Origin: Gammaproteobacteria bacterium
Lineage (GTDB): Bacteria > Pseudomonadota > Gammaproteobacteria > UBA4575
Assembly (NCBI GenBank): GCA_028279275.1
Contig: JANQOB010000018.1
Coordinates: 1 to 64,000 of the forward strand
DNA length: 64,000 bases
Direction of reading: 5' to 3'
The translations under genes were made by a program, and so were the position numbers. Positions 17,940 through 26,878 of this stretch are shown piece after piece. Position 1 is the stretch's first letter, and each line of letters starts with the position of its first letter. The notes below the pieces were generated by a model, which made no database searches, was not told the DNA's origin, and saw nothing but the letters and a program-made list of their open reading frames with translations.

Positions 17940-19049
17940 TTAGACTTGGAGTAATTTAACTAATTCTTTTGATTGATCTCTACGTTCTTCTGCCAGTTTC
18001 TGATGACGTGTTAATTCAGCTTTGGCAAATAATTCAGCAATGCTTGCAAATTCTGATTCTGCTCGTATTGCCAACTCTACGTAATCAGACTCATCAGCCA
18101 AAGCGTGCATTGCAGACGCACGATTCGCAGAAACCATTGCCCATATCATGGGCACGTCCTCTTTTGGTAGTGCTTTTAATGTTGCATCATAAATTGGGAT
18201 CGAATCTTCTAAAGATGCTATATCTTCCTCATGTGTACCCAAAGCTTGTAAGGTTGCAGCAAGATTGTTTTGCGTGATGGCCCATGCATAAGACGATTTA
18301 TCCGGCGTACGTTCCGCCATCGCATTACGCATCACTACTACTGCTTGTTCTAGAGTTCGAGGACCCCGTCGATGTATACCTAATAAAAAAAGCACATTGC
18401 CGGTGCTGCATAAAGTAGCAGCCCATTCATCAGGATGCTCATCTCGCTTCAATGCAGTCGAGGCTTGTTTATAAGTTTGCTCTGCTTGCTTTAGTAAGTT
18501 GGCATCATCTTCAAGTTGGCCAAGTGTTTGAATCACAATGCCAAGATTATATTGTGTGCATGCCCACTCAAATGGAGTGTCTTCAGAACTTCGAGCCTCC
18601 AAGGCCTGCTCATAAGACATAGCCGCTTGTTCAAGAAAATGTGTACTGCCACTACGCTGCCCAATAAACCCCATCACATCACCTATGTTGTGATGAATTG
18701 CAGACCATTTCTGAGGATCATCTTCTTTTTCCACCACCATTTGCAGTCCCTGAAAAAGTTCGATCGCTTGCTGAAAGACATGAGCTCCACCCAAGCGTAG
18801 TTCTCTTACATCTGCGGTATCGACTAAAGTCTTTTGTGAATTGGCCCATTCAATAAGGGTTTCTTTATTGGGTGCTAATTCAAAGAATGTATCGCCATAA
18901 CGATCAATGGCTTGAGACAATGCACCACGCACAGGAGAATCATGATCAAGTAACTCTATTAAATACTGTGCTCGATTGTCATAGCGCCATGCAATAGGTA
19001 TTTCAAGACCAGGTGTTAAAAGTGTTTCAGCATAAAGATTATAAGGCAT
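17940..19049 (-). CDS. Tetratricopeptide-repeat protein
   Basis: 369 aa, cytoplasmic. From about residue 85 to 330 there are at least five helical repeats of about 45 residues with the pattern W-x-x-x-x-x-N-L-G/I-x-x-L-x-x-L-G and 'LEQA...Y..AL' ('WACTQYNLGIVIQTLGQ', 'WAATLCSTGNVLFLLG', 'WAITQNNLAATLQALG'). These are TPR-like scaffolds for protein binding. The first 80 residues are not repeat-like. The start is supported by GGAGAAAC before the ATG. It lies upstream of a 290-aa unknown gene with 10 bases between them. Confidence 0.8.
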   Translation of the reverse strand: MPYNLYAETLLTPGLEIPIAWRYDNRAQYLIELLDHDSPVRGALSQAIDRYGDTFFELAPNKETLIEWANSQKTLVDTADVRELRLGGAHVFQQAIELFQGLQMVVEKEDDPQKWSAIHHNIGDVMGFIGQRSGSTHFLEQAAMSYEQALEARSSEDTPFEWACTQYNLGIVIQTLGQLEDDANLLKQAEQTYKQASTALKRDEHPDEWAATLCSTGNVLFLLGIHRRGPRTLEQAVVVMRNAMAERTPDKSSYAWAITQNNLAATLQALGTHEEDIASLEDSIPIYDATLKALPKEDVPMIWAMVSANRASAMHALADESDYVELAIRAESEFASIAELFAKAELTRHQKLAEERRDQSKELVKLLQV

Positions 19050-19090
19050 GGTGTTTCTCCATCAGGTCAACATCATTCACTTGAGAGAAA

Positions 19091-19630
19091 CTAGTTGAGT
19101 GGCTGAACTTTTTGATCTGACCCTACAATCTCACTGATATCAGGTTCGGCATTTACTGGGCCACCCGCTTCAAATTCTTCGTCGGTTGCATCGCGCACAG
19201 TTAGAATCTCAAGCTTGAAAATAACTTCACGCCCACAAAGTGGATTATTACCATCTATAGTTACCGATTTATCATCAACTCGCGTAACAAGAAAACTTTT
19301 TGTTTCACCTTTTTCATTTTCCATCAGAATCGACATACCCACTTCACGATAATCTTCAGGAACATTATCGATATGATCGATAATAACCAATGACTCATCT
19401 CGTGGTCCGTAAATCTTATTACAGTCAATGGGCACCTCTATAACTTCACCTACAGTTTTTCCTTCTAATTCTGCAGTCACTTGAGGTGCAAGCGCTTCCG
19501 TTACACCATGTATATAACCAATTGGAAATTCAACTTCTGTAAGGATAGTTTCCGATTTTAAATCAATAACTTTGTATTTTAATTCGACAAACTTTCCTTC
19601 GGCGATAACTTCTTTAATAATTTCATTCAT
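19091..19630 (-). CDS. FKBP-type peptidyl-prolyl isomerase, SlyD-like
   Basis: 179 aa. The FKBP fold with inserted chaperone flap of SlyD-like proteins is seen: 'VELKYKVIDLKSETILTEVEFP', 'YIHGVTEALAPQVTAELEGKTVGEVIEVPID' region, the flap around residues 75-120, and return to FKBP with 'VTIDGNNPLCGREVIFKLEIL'. There is no His-rich nickel tail; the C-terminus is acidic. Such proteins catalyse proline isomerisation and help folding. It sits between the 116-aa unknown gene and the TPR gene, downstream of apr, and could assist maturation of the neighbouring proteins (inference). Confidence 0.88.
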   Translation of the reverse strand: MNEIIKEVIAEGKFVELKYKVIDLKSETILTEVEFPIGYIHGVTEALAPQVTAELEGKTVGEVIEVPIDCNKIYGPRDESLVIIDHIDNVPEDYREVGMSILMENEKGETKSFLVTRVDDKSVTIDGNNPLCGREVIFKLEILTVRDATDEEFEAGGPVNAEPDISEIVGSDQKVQPLN

Positions 19631-19663
19631 ACTTATGACCTAAAGATGTATACAGTCGAATGA

Positions 19664-20014
19664 CTAAAAAACAGACGCGCCAAAAATTCTCACTTCGTCT
19701 TTCTCATAACCCAACACTATACGCCCTAGCCACTCACCTTCTTTCTTGGTACTCGTCACGCGGTATAACACCGTTACATGTTCACCTCGACGAATAAGGC
19801 CAAGATAATCATATTCTGTATTTAAGTTTCTAGTTAGCTCACTTCTTGCAAACTGTTTACCAACTTCAACCTCATTAAGACCAAATAATAAATCATAAGA
19901 GAATTTACGAATAAATTTTCCGTACTCACCTTCGTTGGAATATTTAATTAGGTCATCCCACATTGGATTTGCAATTTCTAAAATCTCTTCGTCGGTTTTT
20001 TCAATTATGTTCAT
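19664..20014 (-). CDS. Unknown small protein, 116 aa
   Basis: Cytoplasmic, unrecognised. The sequence is a mixed alpha/beta domain of the NTF2-like size range: helical N-terminus ('EEILEIANPMWDDLIKYSNEG'), then strands ending in 'EWLGRIVLGYEKDEVRIFGASVF'. NTF2-like/SnoaL fold is possible but unproven. It is the first gene after the apr terminators, reading the same way, and is followed 33 bases later by the SlyD-like gene. It may head the transcript that runs down to 15.4 kb. Confidence 0.65.
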   Translation of the reverse strand: MNIIEKTDEEILEIANPMWDDLIKYSNEGEYGKFIRKFSYDLLFGLNEVEVGKQFARSELTRNLNTEYDYLGLIRRGEHVTVLYRVTSTKKEGEWLGRIVLGYEKDEVRIFGASVF

Positions 20015-20068
20015 ATCATTCTCTATAGCAATTTCTACAATAAAAAATTTACCCCTAGCAAAAATAAA

Positions 20069-20094
20069 AAAAGATCAACTTTAGTTGATCTTTT
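20069..20094. terminator. Second of two tandem terminators after aprA
   Basis: AAAAGATCAAC/GTTGATCTTTT, an 11-bp perfect stem with a 4-base loop, A-rich on one side and T-rich on the other so usable from either strand. It lies 14 bases beyond the first hairpin. Confidence 0.7.
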
Positions 20095-20107
20095 ATTCAG
20101 CCAGAAC

Positions 20108-20133
20108 AAAAGGCCTCTTAAAAGAGGCCTTTT
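20108..20133 (-). terminator. Rho-independent terminator of aprMBA
   Basis: AAAAGGCCTCTT/AAGAGGCCTTTT, a 10-12 bp perfect stem starting 12 bases after the aprA stop, with T run on the minus-strand side. It is a strong terminator for the apr operon. Confidence 0.85.
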
Positions 20134-20144
20134 TATTACTATTT

Positions 20145-22028
20145 TTAAGCTGCTGCTTGTTTCTCTTCATCACCAACAAGGTGATAACAAGGCGCTTTCT
20201 CCATAGTGTATTCACCTGTTTCTGGATCACGTCGTGAAACCGTTAATACATGCCAGTTTTGGTCATCAACTTTCATGAAGTCGCCACGATAATAATAACC
20301 AGGCCAGCGTGTTTCCTTACGGAATAAGGTGTGTTGTAAAACTGCTTCAGAAGCCATTGTTCGATGCTTCAATTCCCATGCGCGGAGTAACTCATGAATA
20401 TCTTCGGCTGCAATCTTTTCGAGATCTTCTTCTAAAGTTTTAATTTTCTTTAGTCCGATGTTGAGTAATTTTTCATTGGTCATGTAATTCACTGTTACAC
20501 CACCACCATACTCGTCCATTAGCTTTTGCAAACGATCAAGTCCTTGACGCGGATTAATGTAATTAGGGTTAACACTACCTGCAGTGATTTCATTACGGTA
20601 AATCTTGTAATGCTCCATCGGTTTATAGATTTCAGCTTTACGTCGATCAATTTGATCTTGAGAAACTTTGATCCCTTCAGCTTTACCATCATCAATATAT
20701 CTGCAAGCGGCTTTGGCAGCTAAACGCCCTTCGGTAAAAGAACCCGATGAGAATGCATGAGGAGTTCCACCTGCAGCATCTCCAGCACCAAACAATCCTT
20801 CAACGGTTGTCATACGATTGTAGCCCCAGAAATACTCGGGGGGTGAAAGGTCTTCTGGACCTGAAACCCATGCGCCACATCCGGTTGCGTGTGAGCCCAT
20901 AACATAAGGTTCAGATGTAGTAAGCTCAGGGTTTTCATACTTTGGATCCACGTCTGTTGCCGCCCAAAGAACAGCCTGACCTACTGTCATGCCTAAGAAG
21001 TTGTGCCAGCCTATTTCTTCAAGATGAGGATCTTGGAAAGCTTCCATCGTTACCATGTGAATCGGTCCACGCCCTGCATTCACTTCAGAGATAAATGCAT
21101 GGTTGCGTAAACAAGTTGGTATAGGACGATGCGTTCTGTGTGCAACTTCAGGATCTAAGTATTCCTTACCTACCATTTCTTGAGTAGAAGGCCACCACTT
21201 TGATTCATACTCTTCACCAAGACCGTTTTGGGTATACGTTTTAAGATGCAAGAAATACGCACCTACAGGACCGTATCCATCTTTGAAACGCGCCAATACA
21301 ATACGATTTTCCATTTGTGTCATTTTGGCACCCGCGCCAATCATCAACCCATATGCTGAACCCGACGACCATGGGGCATACCAAACACGACCTGCACCTT
21401 CACCTACTGAACGCGGCTTATAAATATTAGAAGCACCGCCAGCCGCACAAATAACCGTTTTTGATTTGAATACGTGGTAGTTACCTGTACGAACGTTGAA
21501 ACCGACTGCACCCGCAACACGATTTTCTTTTGCTTCATCCATCAATAGATGCGTTACACAGATACGATTGAAAACTTCACTCGCAGATTTTTTTGCAGCA
21601 GTTGCAACAATTGGCTTGTAGGATTCACCATGAATCATAATCTGCCATCGACCTTCTCGCTGATAAGCACCCGTCTTAGGATTACGCATTAATGGCAGAC
21701 CCCATTCCTCAAACTGGTGAACAGCAGAATCTACATGACGCGCCATATCAAATAATAGATCTTCGCGGACTATCCCCATCAAATCGATACGCGCATAACG
21801 TACATGATCTTCAGGATTATTTTCACCGAAGCGCGTACCCATATATGTATTGATCGCATAAAGCCCTTGTGCCACCGCACCAGAACGATCGATATTTGCC
21901 TTTTCAGCAATGACGATTTTTTTATCTTGGCCCCAGTAACGTGCTTCAAAAGCGGCGCCCGTGCCGGCCATACCCGCACCCGCTACTAGAATATCAATAT
22001 TGTCTTCGACAATGGTTTTATAAGACAT
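20145..22028 (-). CDS. aprA: Adenylylsulfate (APS) reductase, alpha subunit
   Basis: 627-aa FAD subunit. In sulfur oxidisers it works in reverse, making APS from sulfite and AMP and passing electrons to the membrane. The FAD-binding Rossmann motif 'ILVAGAGMAGTGAAFEARYWG' (here residues 13-32, described in part) opens the protein; 'AAGGASNIYKPRSVGEGAGR' and 'GAGDAAGGTPHAFSSGSFTEGRLAA' are the later flavin-contact segments of the fumarate-reductase-like fold. Length and all family blocks are normal. The ATG overlaps the aprB stop by one base (TAATG), so the subunits are coupled. Two hairpin terminators follow. Confidence 0.98.
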   Translation of the reverse strand: MSYKTIVEDNIDILVAGAGMAGTGAAFEARYWGQDKKIVIAEKANIDRSGAVAQGLYAINTYMGTRFGENNPEDHVRYARIDLMGIVREDLLFDMARHVDSAVHQFEEWGLPLMRNPKTGAYQREGRWQIMIHGESYKPIVATAAKKSASEVFNRICVTHLLMDEAKENRVAGAVGFNVRTGNYHVFKSKTVICAAGGASNIYKPRSVGEGAGRVWYAPWSSGSAYGLMIGAGAKMTQMENRIVLARFKDGYGPVGAYFLHLKTYTQNGLGEEYESKWWPSTQEMVGKEYLDPEVAHRTHRPIPTCLRNHAFISEVNAGRGPIHMVTMEAFQDPHLEEIGWHNFLGMTVGQAVLWAATDVDPKYENPELTTSEPYVMGSHATGCGAWVSGPEDLSPPEYFWGYNRMTTVEGLFGAGDAAGGTPHAFSSGSFTEGRLAAKAACRYIDDGKAEGIKVSQDQIDRRKAEIYKPMEHYKIYRNEITAGSVNPNYINPRQGLDRLQKLMDEYGGGVTVNYMTNEKLLNIGLKKIKTLEEDLEKIAAEDIHELLRAWELKHRTMASEAVLQHTLFRKETRWPGYYYRGDFMKVDDQNWHVLTVSRRDPETGEYTMEKAPCYHLVGDEEKQAAA

Positions 22029-22510
22029 TAGTAGTACACCCCTTCTTTCATCTCTAAACCATTTGACTCAAGTGTATGAATATCACCATCATCTAAACGT
22101 ATATATTTTGGTTCGTTGAAAAGTAATTGACTATCTTTCATCTCTTGGTTAGGAGCTTCTACTTCAGATAACTGAGGAGTTGCTGAACCCCAAGGTTTGG
22201 TTGTGATCGGCGCCAATAGATTCATGTCTTTTTTGCCATTACGCGATTTGATACGCCAAGCAATTACGCCTTTTTCTTCATCACGGATTACTCTTACAGA
22301 GTGCCCAAGTGGGGCAAAATCAGCATAGCCTCGAACATCAATCGCATTGTGAGGACAAGCTTTAACACATGAGTAACACTCCCAACACATGTTTGGCTCA
22401 ATGTTATAAGCACGTCGAGTAGTAGTATCGATATGCATGATGTCTGATGGACAAATGTCAACGCAATGTCCACAACCATCACAACGAGTCATATATACAA
22501 AAGTAGGCAT
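22028..22510 (-). CDS. aprB: Adenylylsulfate reductase, beta (iron-sulfur) subunit
   Basis: 160 aa. Two [4Fe-4S] ferredoxin motifs are complete: 'CDGCGHCVDICP' (residues 9-20) and 'CWECYSCVKACP' (about 42-53). The C-terminal tail of about 90 residues wraps the alpha subunit in known structures and is present here. It carries electrons between the AprA flavin and the membrane partner. Between aprM (37-base gap) and aprA (1-base overlap). Confidence 0.98.
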   Translation of the reverse strand: MPTFVYMTRCDGCGHCVDICPSDIMHIDTTTRRAYNIEPNMCWECYSCVKACPHNAIDVRGYADFAPLGHSVRVIRDEEKGVIAWRIKSRNGKKDMNLLAPITTKPWGSATPQLSEVEAPNQEMKDSQLLFNEPKYIRLDDGDIHTLESNGLEMKEGVYY

Positions 22511-22547
22511 AATATTTTCTCTCTAAATTTCGATTAATAAGTAAAAA

Positions 22548-23399
22548 TTAATAATGTCGTGGGGCTTCTGCCTTAATACCTAGACCCATGTCTGGTGGAT
22601 TCTTGCCCATATACTCAGGAATATCCGGATATCTTGCATGTATCTCAGGATCCGATAAGTCGCCCACTTCAGGAAGGTTCTCATATGAACCATCTGCTTT
22701 GATGCAACGTTTTTGAAAAGCCGCTGCCGGCTTGAAAAACATGTGAGCAAACTTGGACCAATAAACCGAACAGAATAAAACTGTACTTGAGGCAATAAAC
22801 AGCACAAGGAAAATCATATTCAATATCCCACCACTACCAAGTGTGCCAGACCAAAGCAATGCAAAAGTACCCATTGCAATTAACCCAACGATAAAGATGT
22901 CACCACGACCATTGAAGTTGTACCACTTCACACCTTCAGATGAGACATCTACTCGGATAAAGAACCAAAACCAGTAACCTCCTAGACACAGCATAAGCGC
23001 ACCAATGTGCCATACAACAGGCCAAAAACTAGCAGCAGTGCTCGTTGAATAACTGAAAATCAAAACTGCAGTTGCGACGACAAATAGGATAAAACCATAC
23101 ATCGTTAAGTTATGTGAGAGACGTCGTGCGGTATTTTTATTTGCAAACTCTCCAGCTGTTGCAACTTCATGTAACAATGTAGCTAATGCAAGCGATGCTT
23201 TTTTACCAAAACTGAGAGTGCGCTTGGCATTCTTCTTGGCTTTTTCAGCATTTTGGAAAAAATACTGAGCACTCTTCTTATGAGCCATATCAAGTATTGT
23301 TCCTAGCACAACCATGATAAACATAAGGACAATGTATGCTTGAATAATTGTAGGTGAAATTAATGTTGCTAGTTCAGCGAACGGATTAATTGAAAACAT
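22548..23399 (-). CDS. aprM: AprM-type membrane anchor of APS reductase
   Basis: 283-aa integral membrane protein directly upstream of aprBA. I see a first membrane segment (residues 17-38), then three to five more between residues 95 and 215 (for example 'MYGFILFVVATAVLIFSYS' and 'FWPVVWHIGALMLCLGGYWFWFF'-like stretch), and a soluble C-terminus. AprM replaces the QmoABC complex in a subset of sulfur oxidisers and is thought to link AprBA to the quinone pool; no heme or Fe-S motif is obvious. It is the first gene of the operon. Confidence 0.9.
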   Translation of the reverse strand: MFSINPFAELATLISPTIIQAYIVLMFIMVVLGTILDMAHKKSAQYFFQNAEKAKKNAKRTLSFGKKASLALATLLHEVATAGEFANKNTARRLSHNLTMYGFILFVVATAVLIFSYSTSTAASFWPVVWHIGALMLCLGGYWFWFFIRVDVSSEGVKWYNFNGRGDIFIVGLIAMGTFALLWSGTLGSGGILNMIFLVLFIASSTVLFCSVYWSKFAHMFFKPAAAFQKRCIKADGSYENLPEVGDLSDPEIHARYPDIPEYMGKNPPDMGLGIKAEAPRHY

Positions 23400-23715
23400 T
23401 ACTGAGGATTTCCATTAAAGTTATTTTTTTGGGCCGATAAGTCTGCTAGCTAATCCGTAACAATTCAATATAAATATAGTTATAGCGGTTTTAAGTACCT
23501 TTATATCACTGCCGCGTAAGTGATTCATTTTTGGCTAGTTATTACGAAACCCAATTAACAGCATAACTAGGATTAATGCAAACGCTGTAATGTACGCTAC
23601 GCAAAATTATGCCGGCATTAATGAGATAAATTTCCTGTATTAAATACCTATTTGTGTACGAGACACCACGATTAACAGTAGTATTGCGGTCTAGTAACAA
23701 AAGATAAGAACAATA
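23400..23715. promoter_or_regulatory. Divergent intergenic region between aprM and the MoxR-type ATPase gene
   Basis: 316 bases without a gene. It must hold the apr promoter (minus strand) and the promoter of the ATPase gene (plus strand). I see no convincing -35/-10 pair, but there is a 10-bp perfect palindrome ATGCCGGCAT at 23609-23618 that could be an operator. Confidence 0.4.
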
Positions 23716-24528
23716 ATGCAAGCCAAGACCTTCAAAGCCGAAGAATATTTTGTTGAAAATGAGCCCTATTACGAGAGTGTAGGTGATGAAATTAATATTT
23801 TTGAGTCTGCCTATAAAAACCAGTTACCGATCCTCTTAAAAGGCCCCACAGGATGTGGCAAAACGCGCTTCATGGAATATATGGCTTGGAAACTCAAACG
23901 CCCCTTTATTACTGTATCGTGTCATGATGATTTAACGGCATCAGATTTGGTCGGGCGCTATCTCGTCACGGGTGGAGAAACGGTTTGGGTAGATGGCCCT
24001 CTTGCACGTGCAGTACGTTCTGGCAGTATTTGTTACTTAGATGAAATTGTAGAAGCGCGAAAAGATACAACCGTAGTCATACATCCACTATGTGATGACA
24101 GACGTGTTTTACCCATGGAAAAGCTTGGTGAGCTACTTGAGGCTCCGGATGAATTTTGTATGGCAATCTCTTATAACCCAGGCTATCAAAGTATTTTAAA
24201 AGATTTAAAACAGAGTACGCGACAACGCTTTGTTGCGCTGGAATTTGACTATCCCGATGCAGCTACCGAACAAAAGATTATAGAAAAAGAAACAGAAATT
24301 GATAACGCCACCGCGGGGCAACTTGTAAAGTTTGCGCAAATGACACGTAATTTAAAAGGCAGTGGTTTAGATGAAGGCGCAAGTACACGCTTATTAGTGC
24401 ATGCAGGAAAATTAATAGTAGGTGGAGTGAATCCGGTAAGTGCGTGCACCAGTTGTATTTCGCAGGCACTCACTGATGACCCAGAAATGATAGCTGCAGT
24501 TAATGAGTTAAGCTCATCAGTTTTTTAA
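23716..24528 (+). CDS. CbbQ/NirQ/NorQ-family AAA+ ATPase (MoxR type)
   Basis: 270-aa MoxR-type AAA protein. Walker A is 'LKGPTGCGKTRFMEYMA' (about residues 37-52), Walker B 'ICYLDEIVEAR', sensor 1 'CMAISYNPGYQS' and an Arg-rich 'STRQRFVALEF' finger. Proteins of this subgroup activate RubisCO (CbbQ) or nitric-oxide reductase (NorQ) together with a VWA partner (CbbO/NorD). No VWA gene, RubisCO or NOR gene is in the window, so its client cannot be assigned; RubisCO is plausible for a sulfur oxidiser. Its last 29 bases overlap the convergent Sel1 gene. Confidence 0.88.
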   Translation: MQAKTFKAEEYFVENEPYYESVGDEINIFESAYKNQLPILLKGPTGCGKTRFMEYMAWKLKRPFITVSCHDDLTASDLVGRYLVTGGETVWVDGPLARAVRSGSICYLDEIVEARKDTTVVIHPLCDDRRVLPMEKLGELLEAPDEFCMAISYNPGYQSILKDLKQSTRQRFVALEFDYPDAATEQKIIEKETEIDNATAGQLVKFAQMTRNLKGSGLDEGASTRLLVHAGKLIVGGVNPVSACTSCISQALTDDPEMIAAVNELSSSVF

Positions 24529-25210
24529 ATTTTAAATTTTGTTTAGAAAGCCAATTGCTAGCGGCTTCATGGACATTAATAATTTGTGTTTTTGAAAGTA
24601 ATTTTTGGCAATAATGTTTTTGATTTAATATATCTTGCGCTAAAGAAGTACTAACGTCTGTTGTGTTAATAAAACTTTCTGCACGGTACACCCAAACACA
24701 TCCACTATAATAATCTTTCTTAATAAAATCGCCTGAAGTGAGATTCAAACTCACCTTATACATTGCCTTAACATCACCCAAACTCGCACCCTTCAGATAT
24801 AGTGAATGAGCTTTTTTTCTATTTATTAATACTCCATCACCAGTCTCATACATGCTAGCTAAGTTTGAATTTGCACGAGCATGACCTTGCGAGGCTGCAC
24901 TTTCTAACCAAACTTTTGCTTCAATAAAATTTTTAAACTCAAGATAGAGTAATCCAAGATGGTTTTGTGACTCGATATGTCCATTCAACGCAGCGGCTCG
25001 ATACCATTTTTTTGCGAGCGCCGGTTTGCGTAAAATTCCGATTTTAGAGTTATATCGATTTGCAAGTTTATATTGAGAAATTGGGTCGCCAAATTCGGCT
25101 TCTAAATTCAAGTGATTTGTTCTTTCGGAAGTTTGAAGCGAATAGGACTGTGAAGAAAAACCAAACAAGGGATAAATTAAAATTAAAATAAATAATTTTC
25201 GTGTGTCCAT
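24500..25210 (-). CDS. Sel1-repeat (TPR-like) secreted protein
   Basis: 236 aa with an N-terminal signal-like hydrophobic segment (residues 7-21). From about residue 35 to 160 there are four Sel1-like repeats with the pattern A-x-x-x-L-G-x-x-Y ('KWYRAAALNGHIESQNHLGLLY', 'VWLESAASQGHARANSNLASMYE', 'SLYLKGASLGDVKAMYKVSL'; each is one repeat). Sel1 proteins are protein-interaction scaffolds. The 3' end overlaps the AAA ATPase gene by 29 bases tail-to-tail. Confidence 0.8.
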   Translation of the reverse strand: MDTRKLFILILIYPLFGFSSQSYSLQTSERTNHLNLEAEFGDPISQYKLANRYNSKIGILRKPALAKKWYRAAALNGHIESQNHLGLLYLEFKNFIEAKVWLESAASQGHARANSNLASMYETGDGVLINRKKAHSLYLKGASLGDVKAMYKVSLNLTSGDFIKKDYYSGCVWVYRAESFINTTDVSTSLAQDILNQKHYCQKLLSKTQIINVHEAASNWLSKQNLKFKKLMSLTH

Positions 25211-25540
25211 ACAGTCTGGTCATAATGAGTACTTGTATCAATACTATCGTCATAATTTTCTTTTTTAGCTGTAAGAATATTACTAAAGGCACGACGTAAT
25301 CCGATGCTTGGTAATAATTTGGAACAGGTTATGGATTTTCTTGTACTTCACACAAGAAACCCTTCAGTTCGCTTATTTACACAATTTATATTGTGAATAA
25401 AGGTAAAGGATATGTGGTGTATTTTTTATAGTTAGTGGTCACACACTATTAATGAACTTGATGTCTGTTCAACAATCCCAAAGAAATGGAACCTAGGTGT
25501 ATGAGATCTTATAAGTGAATAAGCACAGGCCAAAAATGAT
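25211..25540. other. Gene-free stretch upstream of the Sel1 gene
   Basis: 330 bases. Only very short reading frames (about 25 codons or less) occur. A small hairpin CACAAT/ATTGTG with a TTAT loop lies at 25380-25395, without a T run. It must contain the Sel1 promoter and the 3' flank of the CAP-protein gene. I see nothing else. Confidence 0.4.
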
Positions 25541-26068
25541 TCATTTAGGTTTGGCATATACCTGAGTCCAGTAATGCTTCACTAGAGCAACACCCGTCTC
25601 AGTATATTCTTCTGACATCAAATTGCTGCAATGCCCTGGACTGCTTAGCCAATCATCGATTACTTGCTCTATGCTTTTTTGATTGTGTGCAATATTTTCT
25701 CCTACTGCACGCCATAAATAGTCTACTTGCTGCATACGCTCTACCAAAGTATCGCCGTTAGAGCTTATGTGGTCTAAAAACTGATTTTCATACATATCTA
25801 AAGAGTGCTTATAAGCCGCCCGATTTAAATCATTATTTAAACGAAGAGCAGGTGCAGAGGAGTATTTTTGTTGACCACATTTCCTGGGTTTTGATCTAAC
25901 ATTGTTAACAGCAATTAAAAATTGCTGTTGAATAGAACTTGCTTCTGACGCATTTATAACTACAGCATCTCTTTTTTTATCTGCAATAGGAACTGCGCAT
26001 GCAGACATAATCATAGTAATTCCTATATAAATGCTAATAAATTGTTTTTTTGAGTGCTTTAAGCGCAT
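25541..26068 (-). CDS. CAP (SCP/PR-1)-domain lipoprotein-like secreted protein
   Basis: 175 aa. The signal sequence ends at 'IMSACAVP', which can be read as a lipobox (MSAC). Residues 45-172 are a bacterial CAP domain: 'LNDLNRAAYKHSLDMYENQFLDHIS', 'VGENIAHNQKS', 'VIDDWLSSPGHCSNLM' and 'ETGVALV'. These are the conserved CAP blocks with the His/Glu/His pocket residues. The family is extracellular and of varied function. The gene follows the lipase gene without any gap (26068/26069), so they are cotranscribed. Confidence 0.9.
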   Translation of the reverse strand: MRLKHSKKQFISIYIGITMIMSACAVPIADKKRDAVVINASEASSIQQQFLIAVNNVRSKPRKCGQQKYSSAPALRLNNDLNRAAYKHSLDMYENQFLDHISSNGDTLVERMQQVDYLWRAVGENIAHNQKSIEQVIDDWLSSPGHCSNLMSEEYTETGVALVKHYWTQVYAKPK

Positions 26069-26878
26069 TTAGATGGTGTAAAGATCGAAAAGAATAGTCG
26101 TTAAAATCTCTGCGTCTTCGGATGTTAAACTATGCATACTGTCTACTATAAAGTTTATACTTCTTCCCCTTAAAGCAAACACTTGATTCATATCTTGACT
26201 CCAACTGGGAACAATGAAATCTTTTACAGGGCCATCTGTTTCATTTCTTATAATTGAGTAATAGCGTGCTTGCGGATGTTCTTGATAGTTCAACCATCCT
26301 ATTAAATTATCTGAACGATTTGGAATTAAATCAAAAAATAAATCTTGCGAACGATATAATTTCCCTGCTCCGGGAATCCCTTCTACCCACACTAATAAAT
26401 TTTGTGATATAGCTTGAGCATATTCAGCATTTTTAGTGCCTAAATGTGGACTTGCTATGGTAATTAATGCGCTTATATCTTCACTTGGATTTTTTACCAT
26501 GTTCAAACGTGCAACTACACCACCTGCCGAATGACCAACTAAAATAATTTGTTCGTCTATATGTTGATGACGAATATATTCGATGTAACGTTGTAGTTGT
26601 AACGCCTGTGTATCAATAGATTGCTCACTTTCTAACTCTGCTCTGTATGTGCGTCGTGTAGATGAAGGAAGTATTTTATCGACTATTACACGATCTTGTT
26701 CGATCGATAACACACCCGCATTTTGCCAGCCAGCAGAATTAAGTTGTGTAACGATACCGGCACGCTGCCATTCATAGCTGGAGCCTAAATATCCATGCAA
26801 AAGTAAAACAGTATCTGCGTAAACGAAAGATGATGGGGTTAATACAAATAAGCAAAGAATAATCTTGAAGAACTTCAT
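26069..26878 (-). CDS. Secreted alpha/beta-hydrolase (lipase/esterase-like)
   Basis: 269 aa with a signal peptide (ending FVYA) followed by an alpha/beta-hydrolase fold. The oxyanion segment 'VLLLHGYLGSSYEWQ' is at residues 24-38 and the nucleophile elbow 'LVGHSAGG' (Ser near residue 117) matches triacylglycerol-lipase-like enzymes. The acid and His are likely the Asp in 'GPVKDFIVPSW' and the His in 'SMHSLTSED', as in other lipases. It would act in the periplasm or outside. Directly upstream of the CAP gene. Confidence 0.87.
   Translation of the reverse strand: MKFFKIILCLFVLTPSSFVYADTVLLLHGYLGSSYEWQRAGIVTQLNSAGWQNAGVLSIEQDRVIVDKILPSSTRRTYRAELESEQSIDTQALQLQRYIEYIRHQHIDEQIILVGHSAGGVVARLNMVKNPSEDISALITIASPHLGTKNAEYAQAISQNLLVWVEGIPGAGKLYRSQDLFFDLIPNRSDNLIGWLNYQEHPQARYYSIIRNETDGPVKDFIVPSWSQDMNQVFALRGRSINFIVDSMHSLTSEDAEILTTILFDLYTI

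Noticed and set aside
25225..25302. 25-codon frame in the gap before the Sel1 gene
   Set aside because: No ribosome site and no membrane or domain pattern; length expected by chance.
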